NCBI RefSeq assembly: GCF_900095845.1
Contig: NZ_FMIX01000004.1
Coordinates: 875,501-939,500, forward strand
Length of the DNA: 64,000 nt
Source: Streptococcus timonensis
GTDB lineage: Bacteria; Bacillota; Bacilli; Lactobacillales; Streptococcaceae
Direction of reading: 5' to 3'
Both the position numbers and the translations under genes were made by a program. The notes beneath the pieces are model-generated. The model was not told the origin of the DNA, made no database searches, and was given only the letters and a program-made list of their open reading frames with translations. Each line of letters starts with the position of its first letter. Position 1 is the first letter of the stretch. Shown here piece by piece: positions 30,841 to 43,960 of the stretch.

Positions 30841-31983
30841 ATGTGGATGGAAGAACTTCCGAATGGAAAGTATAAATTTTTTGAACGGTATAAAGACCCA
30901 TACACTGAAAAATTGAAGAGGGTATCTGTAACGCTTAGTTCTGGTACATCAAGAGCAAAGAAAGAAGCTCAAAAACTACTGGATGAACGCATAGAAGAAA
31001 CTTTACAGAATTTACAATCAACAGATGTGATTTACCATCACGTTTTAGATGAGTGGTGGACATTTTACCAGAAAGAAATCAAAGGTAGTTCTATCAGCTC
31101 TCTTACAAGTAGCGTGAATGATTTTAAGGAAGCGTTCGATACAGAAATTAAAGTTAAGAATATAGACACTAAATATATCCAGCGGTTCTTAAATGATCTA
31201 GATATTTCTCGTTCAAAACTAGAGCGCTATAAAATGATTTTAAATCTATCGCTTGATTATGCAGTTAATCTTGAATACATCAAAGACAACCCTGCAAGAC
31301 GAGCAAAACTTCCAAAACAAATAAAAACAATCGAAGAATTAGAAAAGACAGAAAAGAAATTTTTGGAAGAGGATGAACTAAAAAGATTATTAGAAGAATT
31401 ATACAGGACAAAGAACACATATAGACTAGGATTGCTTGCAGAATTTATGTCATACAATGGTTGTCGAATTGGTGAAGCTATTGCTATTAAACTAGAAAAT
31501 ATTGATTTTGATAATAAGACGGTAAAAATCCATGGAACTCTAGATAAAACAGTAGGGTATTCAAAAGGATTTAAAACAACTACAAAAACTGCTGCAAGCT
31601 TCAGAACTGTTTCTTTATCAAAAAGAGAAATTGAAATTTTAAAAGAATTTATCTCAATAAATGAACTTACTAAAAACACTCGAAAAACATTCAATGATCT
31701 TGGATTTATCTGTGTTACCAAAAACGGTATACCAATTCAAAATAATTCTTTCAACTTAGCAATCCAGAAAGCAAATAAACGTTTAAAAAAACCAATCGAC
31801 AAACATCTTACCTCGCATATTTTTAGGCATACTCTTGTTAGTAGATTGGCAGAAAACAATGTACCTCTAAAAGCAATCATGGCAAGAGTTGGTCACTCCG
31901 ACTCTCGAACGACTAATAAAATCTACACACACGTCACTAAAAAGATGGATGATAATATTTTGGACTTGCTCGATTCTTTATAA
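30841..31983 (+). CDS. int: Phage integrase, tyrosine recombinase
   Basis: This 380-residue protein has an arm-binding N-terminus (GKYKFFERYKDPYTEKLKRVSVTL) and a SAM-like core-binding domain at about 60-155. The catalytic residues are R209 (NGCRIGE), K near 249, H326-x-x-R329 (HIFRH), H352 (VGHSD) and Y362 (IYTHVTKK). It integrates the phage and, with a directionality factor, excises it. The site GAGGTAAAATCA precedes the ATG. The gene ends at the att-side junction next to hup. Confidence 0.97.
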   Translation: MWMEELPNGKYKFFERYKDPYTEKLKRVSVTLSSGTSRAKKEAQKLLDERIEETLQNLQSTDVIYHHVLDEWWTFYQKEIKGSSISSLTSSVNDFKEAFDTEIKVKNIDTKYIQRFLNDLDISRSKLERYKMILNLSLDYAVNLEYIKDNPARRAKLPKQIKTIEELEKTEKKFLEEDELKRLLEELYRTKNTYRLGLLAEFMSYNGCRIGEAIAIKLENIDFDNKTVKIHGTLDKTVGYSKGFKTTTKTAASFRTVSLSKREIEILKEFISINELTKNTRKTFNDLGFICVTKNGIPIQNNSFNLAIQKANKRLKKPIDKHLTSHIFRHTLVSRLAENNVPLKAIMARVGHSDSRTTNKIYTHVTKKMDDNILDLLDSL

Positions 31984-32003
31984 TTTGCCCCTTATTTGCC
32001 CCC
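31983..32003. repeat. Two ATTTGCCCC copies after int, possible integrase arm sites
   Basis: ATTTGCCCC occurs at 31983-31991 and 31994-32002, 11 bp apart. Such short direct repeats beside attP bind the integrase arm domain in related phages. The crossover core itself probably lies between here and the hup 3' end and cannot be fixed without the other junction. Confidence 0.35.
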
Positions 32004-32011
32004 TATACACA

Positions 32012-32059
32012 AAAAAAGCCTGTCACTCAAGCTTAAATACTTGATACAACAGGCTTTTT
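32012..32059. terminator. Bidirectional terminator between int and hup
   Basis: AAAAAAGCCTGT and ACAGGCTTTTT form the outer stem, with an inner stem (TCAAG/CTTGA). U-runs occur on both strands, so it can end int and hup transcripts. Confidence 0.85.
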
Positions 32060-32068
32060 GTAAAGTTA

Positions 32069-32344
32069 TTATTTAACTGCTTCTTTAAGAGCTTTACCAG
32101 CTTTGAATGCTGGAACTTTAGAAGCTTTGATCTTGATCGCTTTACCAGTTTGTGGGTTGCGACCTTTACGAGCTGCACGGTGACGAACTTCAAAGTTACC
32201 GAAACCGATCAATTGAACTTTTTCACCAGCAGAAAGGAATTCAGTTACTGCTTTAAATACAGCGTCAACTGCTGCTGCTGAATCTTTTTTAGTCAATTCT
32301 GTAGCTTCTGCTACTTTAGCGATCAAATCTTGTTTGTTTGCCAT
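32069..32344 (-). CDS. hup: DNA-binding protein HU
   Basis: I use the ATG at 32344 (91 residues, [20 protein letters not shown]); the longer frame to 32380 has no site. It has [21 protein letters not shown], the flexible DNA-embracing arm. HU compacts and bends chromosomal DNA and supports many recombination events. The prophage abuts its 3' end, but the coding sequence is complete. Confidence 0.97.
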   Translation of the reverse strand: MANKQDLIAKVAEATELTKKDSAAAVDAVFKAVTEFLSAGEKVQLIGFGNFEVRHRAARKGRNPQTGKAIKIKASKVPAFKAGKALKEAVK

Positions 32345-32385
32345 GTTAATGAATCCTCCAAAATTTTTTCTAATTAACACTTATA

Positions 32386-32414
32386 ATCATAACCTAAAAT
32401 TCCCTTTAGGTCAA
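32386..32414 (-). promoter_or_regulatory. hup promoter
   Basis: The minus strand has TTGACC, 17 bases, TATGAT, about 40 bases upstream of the ATG. It is a good sigma-A match for a highly expressed gene. Confidence 0.75.
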
Positions 32415-32452
32415 GCTAAAAACACTATTAATTTAACTTTTTCTCTGTTTTT

Positions 32453-33289
32453 TTAGGAATTATATCGAATTAGGATAGCCCAGGCATTTTCACCCGTGTG
32501 AGTTTGGATAATTGAGCCTGTTTCTAGGACTGAAATTGGTTTTTCAACGTAAGGTTGTAGAACAGCTTTCATCTCGTTTGCAAATTCATTTGTGCCTGCA
32601 TAAGAAATACCAATTTCAGCGACTGAACGATTTGAAAGAGATACTACTAACTCATCCAACCATTTTTTAAAGGTTTTTGCTCCACGTCCTTTGACAATTG
32701 GTTGCAGCTCATTATCTTTCATTTGCATAACGACTCGAATATTTAAAAGTGAACTTAAGAGACCAGTAACACGACCAATACGACCACCTTTTACAAGGTT
32801 TTCCAAGGTAGAAACACCAATGTAAAGCTCTGTATTTCGCTTAACCTCTTCAACATGAGAAACGATTGCTTCTATGTCTTGTCCTTCTTGAGCCAATCTA
32901 GCAGCTTCAACAACTTGGAACTTCAATGCCTGATCTGTGAATGAACTATCCAAAACAGTGACATCTGCAGTTGATAAACTTGCTCCTTGACGCGCTGCTT
33001 CTACAGTTCCAGAAAGGGCATGGGACATATGAATTGCTAGGATCTTACTACCGTCTTTCCCAAGTTCTTCAAAAATCTCAGCAAAGAGTCCAACTGGAGG
33101 TTGGCTTGTTTTTGGAAGATTTTTACTTTCTTGCATCAAGCGAAGGAATTCTCCTTCTTTCAAATCTGCATCAGAATAAAGAACGCTGTCAATCATTACA
33201 GACAACGGAACAACTGTAATATTTAATTCTTTAACGATTTCTGGTTCAATAGTAACAGAAGAATCTGTTACAATCTTTACTTGTGTCAT
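32453..33289 (-). CDS. DegV family fatty-acid-binding protein
   Basis: This 278-residue protein has the DegV features [43 protein letters not shown] and the lipid-site region [25 protein letters not shown]. DegV/FakB proteins deliver bound fatty acid to a FakA kinase. Which fatty acid is bound cannot be read here. An extended -10 promoter lies just upstream. Confidence 0.93.
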   Translation of the reverse strand: MTQVKIVTDSSVTIEPEIVKELNITVVPLSVMIDSVLYSDADLKEGEFLRLMQESKNLPKTSQPPVGLFAEIFEELGKDGSKILAIHMSHALSGTVEAARQGASLSTADVTVLDSSFTDQALKFQVVEAARLAQEGQDIEAIVSHVEEVKRNTELYIGVSTLENLVKGGRIGRVTGLLSSLLNIRVVMQMKDNELQPIVKGRGAKTFKKWLDELVVSLSNRSVAEIGISYAGTNEFANEMKAVLQPYVEKPISVLETGSIIQTHTGENAWAILIRYNS

Positions 33290-33343
33290 ATCTCTGATCT
33301 TTCTATTCTTTTCAAATAAAATTTCTTTAATTTAACTATAACA

Positions 33344-33352
33344 ATTATATCA
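33344..33352 (-). promoter_or_regulatory. Extended -10 promoter of the DegV gene
   Basis: The minus strand reads TGATATAAT, about 55 bases before the ATG. Confidence 0.75.
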
Positions 33353-33420
33353 AAAAAATACTAAAAGTTCATACTCAATCCACCTAAATTTAACGCAATT
33401 TATAGTTCTTTTTATCAACA

Positions 33421-33455
33421 AAAAGGAAATCACCTATGCTTGGTGATTTCCTTTT
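33421..33455 (-). terminator. Terminator after the TPR gene
   Basis: AAAAGGAAATCACC and GGTGATTTCCTTTT pair over 14 bp around a 7-base loop, with U-rich tails on both strands. Confidence 0.88.
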
Positions 33456-33459
33456 GTAT

Positions 33460-34692
33460 TTAAGATAAATAATCATACAAATCTTGCATTTGCAAATCAT
33501 CGGGTACTATTTGTAGATAGGATTGAATGTAGTCTTTTGCTTCTTCTAGCTTACCTAACTCTCTTAATAAATAAATATACTGCTCCAAGAACTCTGGATT
33601 GTCCTTAAGGTCTGGAGCAAGTTCCTTATAAATTTCCTCTGCAAACTCAAGCTCCTCAAGCTCTTGGTAACTTTTTGCAATCATCCATTTAGTCAAAAGA
33701 TTTTCAGGTTCGTATGTTTTTAAAGCTATAATATCCTCATAACGTTCCTGCTCTTGATAGAGTGTCCCCAAGCGTAACAAAATCTCTTCCTGATCTTCAG
33801 CATTCTCTTGCGCTTGTAACAGATATGTCTCCGCTTGTTCCGGTTGATGCAATTCGTAAGATAACTGAGAAGCATGGAGTAAGAGACGAGTTTCAAAAGG
33901 ATTTTTTGACAAGCCCTGTTGAGCTATTTTAAGAGCTTCTTCTGTCCGATGCTCCTTATGGAGTGCTAGACTATAACCATACTCATAACCCTCAAAATCT
34001 GGTGAAATAGTGTCTAGTTGTTTAAAGTATAGGACGGCTTTCTGGTAGTCCTCTTGATCAAAATAGAGACTTGCAAGCTCAAAGGCTGTTTGGTCATCAT
34101 ATTCTAATTCTAAGGCTTTCTCTAAAAATTCTATAGCAGATTCAAACTTACCAAGTCGTGCATAAGCAAGACCTATTCTCTGATAGGTCGAAATTCCTGT
34201 TTGATCATAGATAGCACGATTATCTAATTGAGCATAGCCCTTAATTGCTTCTAAATCGTTTCCTAGCTCACTATCTAATTCTGCCAGACCAAATATTAGA
34301 AGAGGATCATCAGAGTAATTACGGGCTTCTAGGAGCTTCTCACGTGCTACATCCGTCAAGCCTTCCATTTGGTACAAATCTGCCTTTAATACTAGGGCTG
34401 ATACATACCAATCACTTTCCGGACTTATATTCTCCAGATATGCAAAAGCTTCTTCTATTAATCCATCTTCACTAGCAATAGATGCTAAGCTGATATTAAC
34501 TTCTGGAAATTTAGGCGATAATTTTTCATAGATTTGACTAGCTTGAGGATAAAACCCAATACCTTCTAGATATGAACCTAGTTCAAGAAGAATTTCATCT
34601 GAATCTTCTTCTAAAGCTTTTTCAAAAAAAGAATCAGCTCTTGATAAATCTTGTTGCTCCAAGGCCTCGAGCATTTGTTGACTATTGTTCAC
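33460..34692 (-). CDS. Tetratricopeptide-repeat protein
   Basis: This 410-residue soluble protein is built of about ten TPR helix pairs. Clear units include TYQRIGLAYARLGKFESAIEFLEKALEL and TAFELASLYFDQEDYQKAVLYFKQLD. It would scaffold protein-protein contacts; the partners are unknown. Its start overlaps the upstream AI-2E permease gene by 11 bases, so the two are co-transcribed. Confidence 0.9.
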   Translation of the reverse strand: MNNSQQMLEALEQQDLSRADSFFEKALEEDSDEILLELGSYLEGIGFYPQASQIYEKLSPKFPEVNISLASIASEDGLIEEAFAYLENISPESDWYVSALVLKADLYQMEGLTDVAREKLLEARNYSDDPLLIFGLAELDSELGNDLEAIKGYAQLDNRAIYDQTGISTYQRIGLAYARLGKFESAIEFLEKALELEYDDQTAFELASLYFDQEDYQKAVLYFKQLDTISPDFEGYEYGYSLALHKEHRTEEALKIAQQGLSKNPFETRLLLHASQLSYELHQPEQAETYLLQAQENAEDQEEILLRLGTLYQEQERYEDIIALKTYEPENLLTKWMIAKSYQELEELEFAEEIYKELAPDLKDNPEFLEQYIYLLRELGKLEEAKDYIQSYLQIVPDDLQMQDLYDYLS

Positions 34693-35845
34693 CTTCAGTC
34701 TCCTCTACTGGTTCATAAAGTCCACTAACTCCTTTATACCAATCAAAAATTGCTGAGATGACTACTTTTGCGGAAGCGTAGATTGGAATACCTAGCAATA
34801 CACCCCAAATACCAAACATGGATCCTGAAGTTAACAGTACAAAAAGAATGGTAATTGGGTGAATATTTAATTGACTACCCAAAATCAGTGGAGAAACAAA
34901 ACGTCCTTCAATAGTTTGCTCTACAATGAAAACGATAATAACTTTTAAGAGCATAACAGGACCAGCAATCAAACCCAAAACAAGGGCTGGAATCATTGCA
35001 AGAAAACTACCTAGATAAGGAACTAAATTAAGAATACCAGCTGTAATACCTAAAGTAACAGCATATCGAAGCCCAATTATCTTAAAGAAGATAATAAACA
35101 TGATAGCTACGATTACAGCGACCGTAATTTGTCCTCGAACATAATTGGAAAGTTGTTGATTGACATCTGAAAGTACCTTACCAACTGGTTCTCTCAATTT
35201 ATTTGGTAAGAATTGAGTAATATAGTCTCTCAGTCCTTTTCCATCTCGAAGGAGATAAAAGAGCATAAATGGCATGATAATTAGAGCGACAATGACCTGT
35301 GAAGTTCCACTGATAAGAGCACTCACCCAGTTAACAGCCTTAGAAGAAATATTACTTGCCCAAGCAGTTGCTTGTGTTGAAAAATTAGCTAAAACTTGCT
35401 CCAATTGTGGTCTAAAGTCATCCGGCAAACGCTTGGTAACAAGATCATCAATAACTCTGTCAGCATCTTCGAGATAAGTCGGTACATTTTGCGCAAAAGC
35501 AACTACTTGACGTTGAAGGTTTGGAATGGCAACGGCCAGTCCAACAATCAAGAAAATAGCAATAATGACAAAGATAATACTAATGGCTAAAACACGGTTT
35601 ATCTTGTACTTCTCCATCAAATCCACTAGTGGATTCAAGAGGTAAAAGAGCAGTCCTGATAAAATAACCGGCAACATAACTACGGATAGAAAGTCTATTA
35701 CAGGTATAAATAAAAAGCTGATTTTACTGAGTATAAAAATATTGAGTCCTAATAGCAAGGCTACTAGGAAAACTGTAACGGCTTTGTTATCTAAAAACCA
35801 TTTAAAAAACCATGAAAGGTTAAACTGTTTCTCTTTTTGTTCCAT
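34682..35845 (-). CDS. AI-2E family transporter (permease)
   Basis: This 387-residue protein has about eight membrane helices in the PerM/AI-2E pattern: two after residue 15, a long central soluble part (about 100-160) and five at the end. It includes GITAGILNLVPYLGSFLAMIPALVLG and HPITILFVLLTSGSMFGIWGVLLGIP. The family includes AI-2 exporters and Na+/H+ antiporters; the substrate is unknown. A paralogue is at 59,695-60,798. Confidence 0.9.
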   Translation of the reverse strand: MEQKEKQFNLSWFFKWFLDNKAVTVFLVALLLGLNIFILSKISFLFIPVIDFLSVVMLPVILSGLLFYLLNPLVDLMEKYKINRVLAISIIFVIIAIFLIVGLAVAIPNLQRQVVAFAQNVPTYLEDADRVIDDLVTKRLPDDFRPQLEQVLANFSTQATAWASNISSKAVNWVSALISGTSQVIVALIIMPFMLFYLLRDGKGLRDYITQFLPNKLREPVGKVLSDVNQQLSNYVRGQITVAVIVAIMFIIFFKIIGLRYAVTLGITAGILNLVPYLGSFLAMIPALVLGLIAGPVMLLKVIIVFIVEQTIEGRFVSPLILGSQLNIHPITILFVLLTSGSMFGIWGVLLGIPIYASAKVVISAIFDWYKGVSGLYEPVEETEGEQ

Positions 35846-35871
35846 TTCATCTTCCTTTCCTTTATTCTATC

Positions 35872-35880
35872 ATTATACCA
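35872..35880 (-). promoter_or_regulatory. Extended -10 promoter of the AI-2E/TPR operon
   Basis: The minus strand reads TGGTATAAT, 27 bases before the ATG. No strong -35 is seen. Confidence 0.8.
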
Positions 35881-35993
35881 TTTTTAGATAAAATAAGGCA
35901 TTTTAAAAATGGTCCTCCTGGAAATGAAAGAATTATTTTTTACTATTTTTTGATTTCCTTCTTGTAGCATTTTTAAACCAGTCATTTGTTTTA

Positions 35994-36002
35994 TGGTATA
36001 AT
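35994..36002 (+). promoter_or_regulatory. Extended -10 promoter of the lactonase gene
   Basis: TGGTATAAT on the plus strand, 28 bases before the ATG. It is arranged back to back with the AI-2E promoter. Confidence 0.8.
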
Positions 36003-36030
36003 AGAATCATATTTATTTCGAGGTATGAAT

Positions 36031-37044
36031 ATGAAAGAAACTGTCTATTTTGGGACCTATACTCGTCGGACTTCCCAAGGAATTTATAAGGCTGATTTTG
36101 ATACAGAAACTGGCCAGTTATCACATTTAAAACTTTTTGCAAACGAACCAAGTCCAACCTATCTAGCATTTGATGATGTCAATCATCTCTATACTGTTGG
36201 TAGCAAAGATGGTCAAGGAGGAATCGCCGCCTATCAGACTGATGGAACCCTCCTTAATCACGTCGTTGAAGAAGGGGCACCTCATTGCTATGTTTCAGTG
36301 GATGATAAACGAAACCTTGTTTATGCTGCTAACTACCATAAAGGTCAAGTTCTGGTATATAAACGGAAAGAGGACGGAAGTCTTGAATTAGCTGCTATGG
36401 ATCAACATAGTGGTCATGGACCACATGAAAATCAAGCTTCTCCACACGTTCACTTTGCTGACTTAACGCCAGATAAATACCTTCTTACCTGTGATTTGGG
36501 GACTGACCAAGTTACTACATATGACTTGAGCTCTGAAGGTCAATTAACAGAAATTGCGACTTACCATAGTAATCCAGGAGCAGGCCCTCGCCATCTTGTT
36601 TTTCACCATCATTATAAAATAGCTTACCTTATTTGCGAATTGAATAGTACAATTGAAGTCTTAATCTATGATGGTGTTGGTGAATTTGAACGCATACAGA
36701 CCATCTCAACTCTACCAGAGGGATTCAATGATTTTAACGGAACTGCTGCTATCCGATTATCAAAAGATGGTAAATATCTCTATGCTTCTAATCGTGGACA
36801 TGACTCAATTGTTGTATATACGATTCTTGCTGATGGCAGTCTAGAACTACTTGAATTTGTTCCAACAAATGGTAAAACTCCGCGAGATTTTGATTTAACT
36901 CCTGATCAAGAATTTTTACTCGTTGTTCACCAAGATTCTGATAATGTAACTGTATTTAAACGTAATTCTGAAAACGGTCGTTTAGCTGAACTATCTAATG
37001 ACTTCCAGGTACCAGAAGCGGTTTGCATTGCTTTTAAAAAATAA
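36031..37044 (+). CDS. Lactonase family protein, probable 6-phosphogluconolactonase
   Basis: The ATG at 36031 follows GAGGT by six bases (337 residues). It is a seven-bladed β-propeller of the YkgB/YbhE type: YFGTYTRRTSQGIY at the start, PHVHFADLTPDKYLLTCDLGTDQV, GAGPRHLVFHHH and LYASNRGHDSIVVY. The enzyme would hydrolyse 6-phosphogluconolactone in the pentose phosphate pathway. Other lactones are possible. Confidence 0.88.
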   Translation: MKETVYFGTYTRRTSQGIYKADFDTETGQLSHLKLFANEPSPTYLAFDDVNHLYTVGSKDGQGGIAAYQTDGTLLNHVVEEGAPHCYVSVDDKRNLVYAANYHKGQVLVYKRKEDGSLELAAMDQHSGHGPHENQASPHVHFADLTPDKYLLTCDLGTDQVTTYDLSSEGQLTEIATYHSNPGAGPRHLVFHHHYKIAYLICELNSTIEVLIYDGVGEFERIQTISTLPEGFNDFNGTAAIRLSKDGKYLYASNRGHDSIVVYTILADGSLELLEFVPTNGKTPRDFDLTPDQEFLLVVHQDSDNVTVFKRNSENGRLAELSNDFQVPEAVCIAFKK

Positions 37045-37077
37045 AAAAAGAACTTGATTAACTCAAGTTCTTTTTTT
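37043..37077. terminator. Bidirectional terminator between lactonase and atpC
   Basis: AAAGAACTTGA and TCAAGTTCTTT with seven-base A and T tails serve both convergent units. The atpC stop codon lies at its edge. Confidence 0.92.
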
Positions 37078-37495
37078 ATAATCTATTTCCGACATTGATA
37101 CGATTAATAGCACGCTGAAGAGCAATTTTTGCACGACGCTCTTGGTCGATTAGGTGCTTGTCTTGCGCTTCTTCAATTTCACGTTCCGCACGAAGTTTGG
37201 CACGTTCTGCACGACTAATATCGATATCCCGGGCACGTTCAGCTGTGTTTGCGACGATAGTAATCACATTATCAGCAATCTCGATAATTCCTCCATTTAC
37301 TGCAATCCAGTTCACATGAGATTCATCATCAATACGCTTAACCTTTACCTCGTCCACTGCTAACACAGCAATCATATTTTCATGTCGTGGCAAGATTCCC
37401 ATCTCACCATCCAGAGTTCGAACCGATACAAAGCTGGCATGGTGATCATAGACGAGACCATCTGGTGTCACGATCTGGACAGTTAACTGAGCCAT
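37076..37495 (-). CDS. atpC: ATP synthase epsilon subunit
   Basis: This 139-residue protein has the N-terminal β-sandwich [39 protein letters not shown] and a C-terminal helical hairpin (residues 85-135). It couples the rotor and inhibits hydrolysis. It is the last gene of the atp operon and follows atpD by ten bases. Confidence 0.98.
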   Translation of the reverse strand: MAQLTVQIVTPDGLVYDHHASFVSVRTLDGEMGILPRHENMIAVLAVDEVKVKRIDDESHVNWIAVNGGIIEIADNVITIVANTAERARDIDISRAERAKLRAEREIEEAQDKHLIDQERRAKIALQRAINRINVGNRL

Positions 37496-37505
37496 AGATC
37501 ACCTC

Positions 37506-38912
<1,407 letters not shown>

Positions 38913-38993
38913 CTACTTCTCCTATTCTGTATAAGATACTATCGGTTCCTAGTATGACTAGGTCCTAAGTTCATTTCTCTGAGCAGTATTGCT

Positions 38994-39872
38994 TTATTCT
39001 AAAGCACTAGCTCCTGCTACGATTTCTGTAATTTCTTGTGTAATCGCCGCCTGTCTGGCACGGTTATACTGGATAGTCAAATCATTGATAACTTTTTTAG
39101 CATTATCTGTTGCTGTCTGCATTGCCGTCATCCCTGCCGCATTTTCAGCTGTCTTGGCATCAATTATAGCACCGTAAATCATACTTTCTGCAAACTGTGG
39201 CAATAGCTGATCCAAGATTTCTTCACGACTTGTTTCAAGCTCAAATGTCAAGCTGTAGTTATCATCTGCTTCATTTGGGTCCAAGTCGACAATTGGAAGC
39301 ATCTGCTCCACACGCATTTGACTTGTCAGTGTATTCACGTGGTGGTTGTAGCAAACATAGAGCTCATCGAAAAGTTCATTTTGATACATTTCAATAGTTT
39401 TTGAAATAATCTTGCGAACTTCATCGAAGCTTGGTTGGCTGGCTAGACCACGCAATTCATAAATTGGCTGAATACCACGAGCTTTAAAGAAGTCTGCTCC
39501 CATACCACCAATACAGATGACTTCAAAATCATCACCTGAAGGATGGTATTCTTGTTGAAGTTCCATGACTGCCTTTAAGATTGAAGAGTTATAGCCTCCA
39601 ACAAGACCACGGTCAGAAGTAATGACGATATAGCCTGTTTTCTTGACTGGGCGGCTAATCAACATTGGATTCGTTGATCCGCCAGCACCATCTCCGTGAA
39701 GGATATCTGTAAGGAGTTTACGGACTTTTTGAGCATAAATCTGGAAGTTGCGTGCAGCTTCTTCAGAACGACCTAACTTAGCTGCAGAAACCATCTGCAT
39801 GGCATTAGTAATTTGACTAGTATTTTTCGTTGAGGCGATTTTTGTTTTAATATCATTTAGAGATACTGCCAT
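38994..39872 (-). CDS. atpG: ATP synthase gamma subunit
   Basis: This 292-residue protein has N- and C-terminal coiled-coil helices ([28 protein letters not shown]; the end has [27 protein letters not shown]). It is the rotating shaft of F1. It is separated from atpD by 81 bases, the widest gap in the operon. Confidence 0.98.
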   Translation of the reverse strand: MAVSLNDIKTKIASTKNTSQITNAMQMVSAAKLGRSEEAARNFQIYAQKVRKLLTDILHGDGAGGSTNPMLISRPVKKTGYIVITSDRGLVGGYNSSILKAVMELQQEYHPSGDDFEVICIGGMGADFFKARGIQPIYELRGLASQPSFDEVRKIISKTIEMYQNELFDELYVCYNHHVNTLTSQMRVEQMLPIVDLDPNEADDNYSLTFELETSREEILDQLLPQFAESMIYGAIIDAKTAENAAGMTAMQTATDNAKKVINDLTIQYNRARQAAITQEITEIVAGASALE

Positions 39873-39887
39873 CTGACACCTCTATTC

Positions 39888-41943
<2,056 letters not shown>

Positions 41944-41944
<1 letters not shown>

Positions 41945-42438
41945 TAAGCTTCTCCTAGCTGATCGATATACTGATCAATGAGTTCTTTATGGGCCTGACC
42001 GTCAAGGTTTTGAGAGATAATTTTTCCAGCTAGACTGATTGTCAAGTCTGCCACATCTCCCTTAACACTTTGTAAAGCTTCAGCTTTATTTTGAGCAATT
42101 TCTTGGTTGGCTTTTTCTTTTAAGCGGCCTGCTTCAAGTTTAGCTTCAGCCAAAATATCAGCTTTACTTTTCTCAGCTGTTTCCTTTGCATTCTCGATAA
42201 TCGTTTTAGCTTCGGTACGGCTACCTGCTAACTCAGCTTCGCGTTTGCTAGCAAGTACCTCTGCCTTTTTACGGGCTTCCTCGGCACCATCAATATCTGA
42301 AGAAATCTTTTCAGCGCGTTCATCTAAGACACTGGTAATATTTCCCCAAGCATATTTCTTCACTAAAAAGATCAATAAAAGGAAGGAACCAGCGATCAGA
42401 ATAAAGTCACCAATAACGGTACTAATAGTTAAATCCAT
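41944..42438 (-). CDS. atpF: ATP synthase b subunit
   Basis: This 164-residue protein has one N-terminal membrane helix ([18 protein letters not shown]) followed by a long charged coiled coil (residues 40-125). It forms the peripheral stalk dimer. Confidence 0.97.
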
Positions 42439-42456
42439 CTTCTAATCCTCCTCTAC

Positions 42457-43173
42457 TTACTCTTCCCCTTCATTTATTTTTTTACCAATGTACATAGATG
42501 ACAACATGGTAAATACATAAGCTTGAATACATGAAATGAAAATCGAAAATGCTGTCCATAACATGTTTGCAATAAAGGCAAAAGGATACCAATACAAGGC
42601 ATGTTGTGACAAGGCCAATAGCAATCCTGCTAAAACCTCACCGGCAAAAATATTTCCGTATATCCGAATCGCCAAAGAGGCAAAATTGGTGAACTCTTCT
42701 AAAATGTTCATCGGAGTCATAAAGCCAGGTGTAACAAATGCTCTCAAATATTCTTTAACGCCTCTACGACGAACTCCTTCTACATGAGCGATCAAAGTGA
42801 TCAATAATGAGAGGGATAAATCGTATCCAAGGTTGGCTGTTGGAGAAGTCCACAAGTTATAACCGTTTGTTGTTTGTACTTTTGCCATTAAACCAATATT
42901 ATTGGCAACCAAGATAAACAAGAATAGAGAAAATAGGAACAAGGAATAGTCCTTGATGTATGAATCTCCAATGTTTGGTTTTGCAAAACTAACCACAAAG
43001 TCATAAATCATCTCAAGAGCATTTTGTTTGCCCTTGGGACGGATGGTCATTTTTCGACTTGCCCAATAGACAAAGGCAAAAACCATCAAAACAGTTACAA
43101 GAGACATGGCAAGCAGGGTCAAATCAAAGGATATTGGTCCAATATTAACGGTTGGATTCAAACTTTCTTCCAT
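42457..43173 (-). CDS. atpB: ATP synthase a subunit
   Basis: This 238-residue protein has five to six membrane helices and the conserved proton-channel arginine in [21 protein letters not shown]. The [19 protein letters not shown] motif is typical of streptococcal AtpB. Confidence 0.98.
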   Translation of the reverse strand: MEESLNPTVNIGPISFDLTLLAMSLVTVLMVFAFVYWASRKMTIRPKGKQNALEMIYDFVVSFAKPNIGDSYIKDYSLFLFSLFLFILVANNIGLMAKVQTTNGYNLWTSPTANLGYDLSLSLLITLIAHVEGVRRRGVKEYLRAFVTPGFMTPMNILEEFTNFASLAIRIYGNIFAGEVLAGLLLALSQHALYWYPFAFIANMLWTAFSIFISCIQAYVFTMLSSMYIGKKINEGEE

Positions 43174-43205
43174 GGTTTGACACCTCCATTTCTAAATAGA
43201 GTTGT

Positions 43206-43406
43206 CTATTTAATGACAAATGCCATCGCTAGGGTTACAAAGAAGGTACCTTCTACAAAGGCAACACCAAGAATTAAAAGGCTGCGTAATTGGTCAATAA
43301 TTTCAGGTTGACGAGCGGCAGACTTGAAGAGATTACTCATAATCAATCCTTCAGCAATAGATACACCCATACAGGCAAGACAAAGTCCGAAAAATGTTAA
43401 ATTCAT
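43206..43406 (-). CDS. atpE: ATP synthase c subunit
   Basis: This 66-residue two-helix proteolipid has ARQPE in the loop and the proton-binding E52 (VAFVEGTFF). It is the first gene of the operon. Its helix residues include A18, M23 and A49. The sequence differs at many places from the pneumococcal c subunit as I remember it (I17/A18, S24/N25, IIDQL), which argues for a non-pneumococcal mitis-group host. Confidence 0.98.
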   Translation of the reverse strand: MNLTFFGLCLACMGVSIAEGLIMSNLFKSAARQPEIIDQLRSLLILGVAFVEGTFFVTLAMAFVIK

Positions 43407-43441
43407 GATGAATTCTCCTTAATAATTTAAATTTACCTCTT

Positions 43442-43470
43442 AAGTTTAGACCTAAAATTGGCTTTTGTCA
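43442..43470 (-). promoter_or_regulatory. atp operon promoter
   Basis: The minus strand has TTGACA, 17 bases, TAAACT, about 35 bases before atpE. No operator is evident. Confidence 0.75.
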
Positions 43471-43600
43471 ACTTTTTACTAGTAATGAAAGCGTTTCGAA
43501 TCATTTGTTTCTAATTTTACGATTTTCAAGACAATTATATAGAAAATTTTATTGTCTTTTCATACCACTTTTACTACCTTTCCTTGTTTTCTGAAAACAA

Positions 43601-43626
43601 AAAACCGAGTTTTACAACTCGGTTTT
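43601..43626 (-). terminator. Terminator after the CHY-finger gene
   Basis: AAAACCGAGTT and AACTCGGTTTT pair over 11 bp around TTAC, followed by U-rich sequence on the minus strand. Confidence 0.9.
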
Positions 43627-43634
43627 GACAGTTC

Positions 43635-43946
43635 TTATCTGAAATAAATTGGGTAATGATTTTGACAAGCTGGATTAAATGCAGCATTACAAAATGGACA
43701 AGTGCCCGTCTCTGTATACTCCTCATACGTTAGTGTTTTCCCACAGGATCCACATAAGATAGGTCTATCCTTTTTCAGATTTAAAGGATAGGGAGAAAAT
43801 ATGTGCGACTCTAGTTCATTATGACACTGATAACAGGCATAGTATTTCTTACACTCATAGCACTGTAAGGCTACGATATCCTTATAACTATGGTAATGAA
43901 CACATCTGCTTTCATGATCTACTAGTAAGCCTTGAGCTTGAACCAT
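43635..43946 (-). CDS. CHY-type zinc-finger protein
   Basis: This 103-residue protein has Cys/His pairs that fit the CHY finger: SRCVHYHSYKDIVALQCYECKKYYACYQCHNE, then LCGSCGKTLTYEEY and CPFCNAAFNPAC. The family is found alone in many Firmicutes; its biochemical role is not known. It lies 14 bases after the U32 gene. Confidence 0.92.
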   Translation of the reverse strand: MVQAQGLLVDHESRCVHYHSYKDIVALQCYECKKYYACYQCHNELESHIFSPYPLNLKKDRPILCGSCGKTLTYEEYTETGTCPFCNAAFNPACQNHYPIYFR

Positions 43947-43960
43947 TAATTTTTCCTAAT

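Larger units (their letters stand above)
1..32010. mobile_element. Temperate siphovirus-type prophage, left end outside window
   Basis: A continuous phage gene set is present: integrase, repressor switch, replication, packaging, head, tail and lysis modules. The integrase is the last gene before host hup, so one att junction lies about 31,984-32,070. The other end lies left of position 1 because the endolysin is cut by the window edge. Late, early and lysogeny modules are in the usual order for streptococcal temperate phages, apart from the placement of terminase after portal and MuF. Confidence 0.96.

Noticed and set aside
31257..31721. 154-codon minus-strand ORF inside the integrase
   Set aside because: It is a shadow of the conserved catalytic domain.
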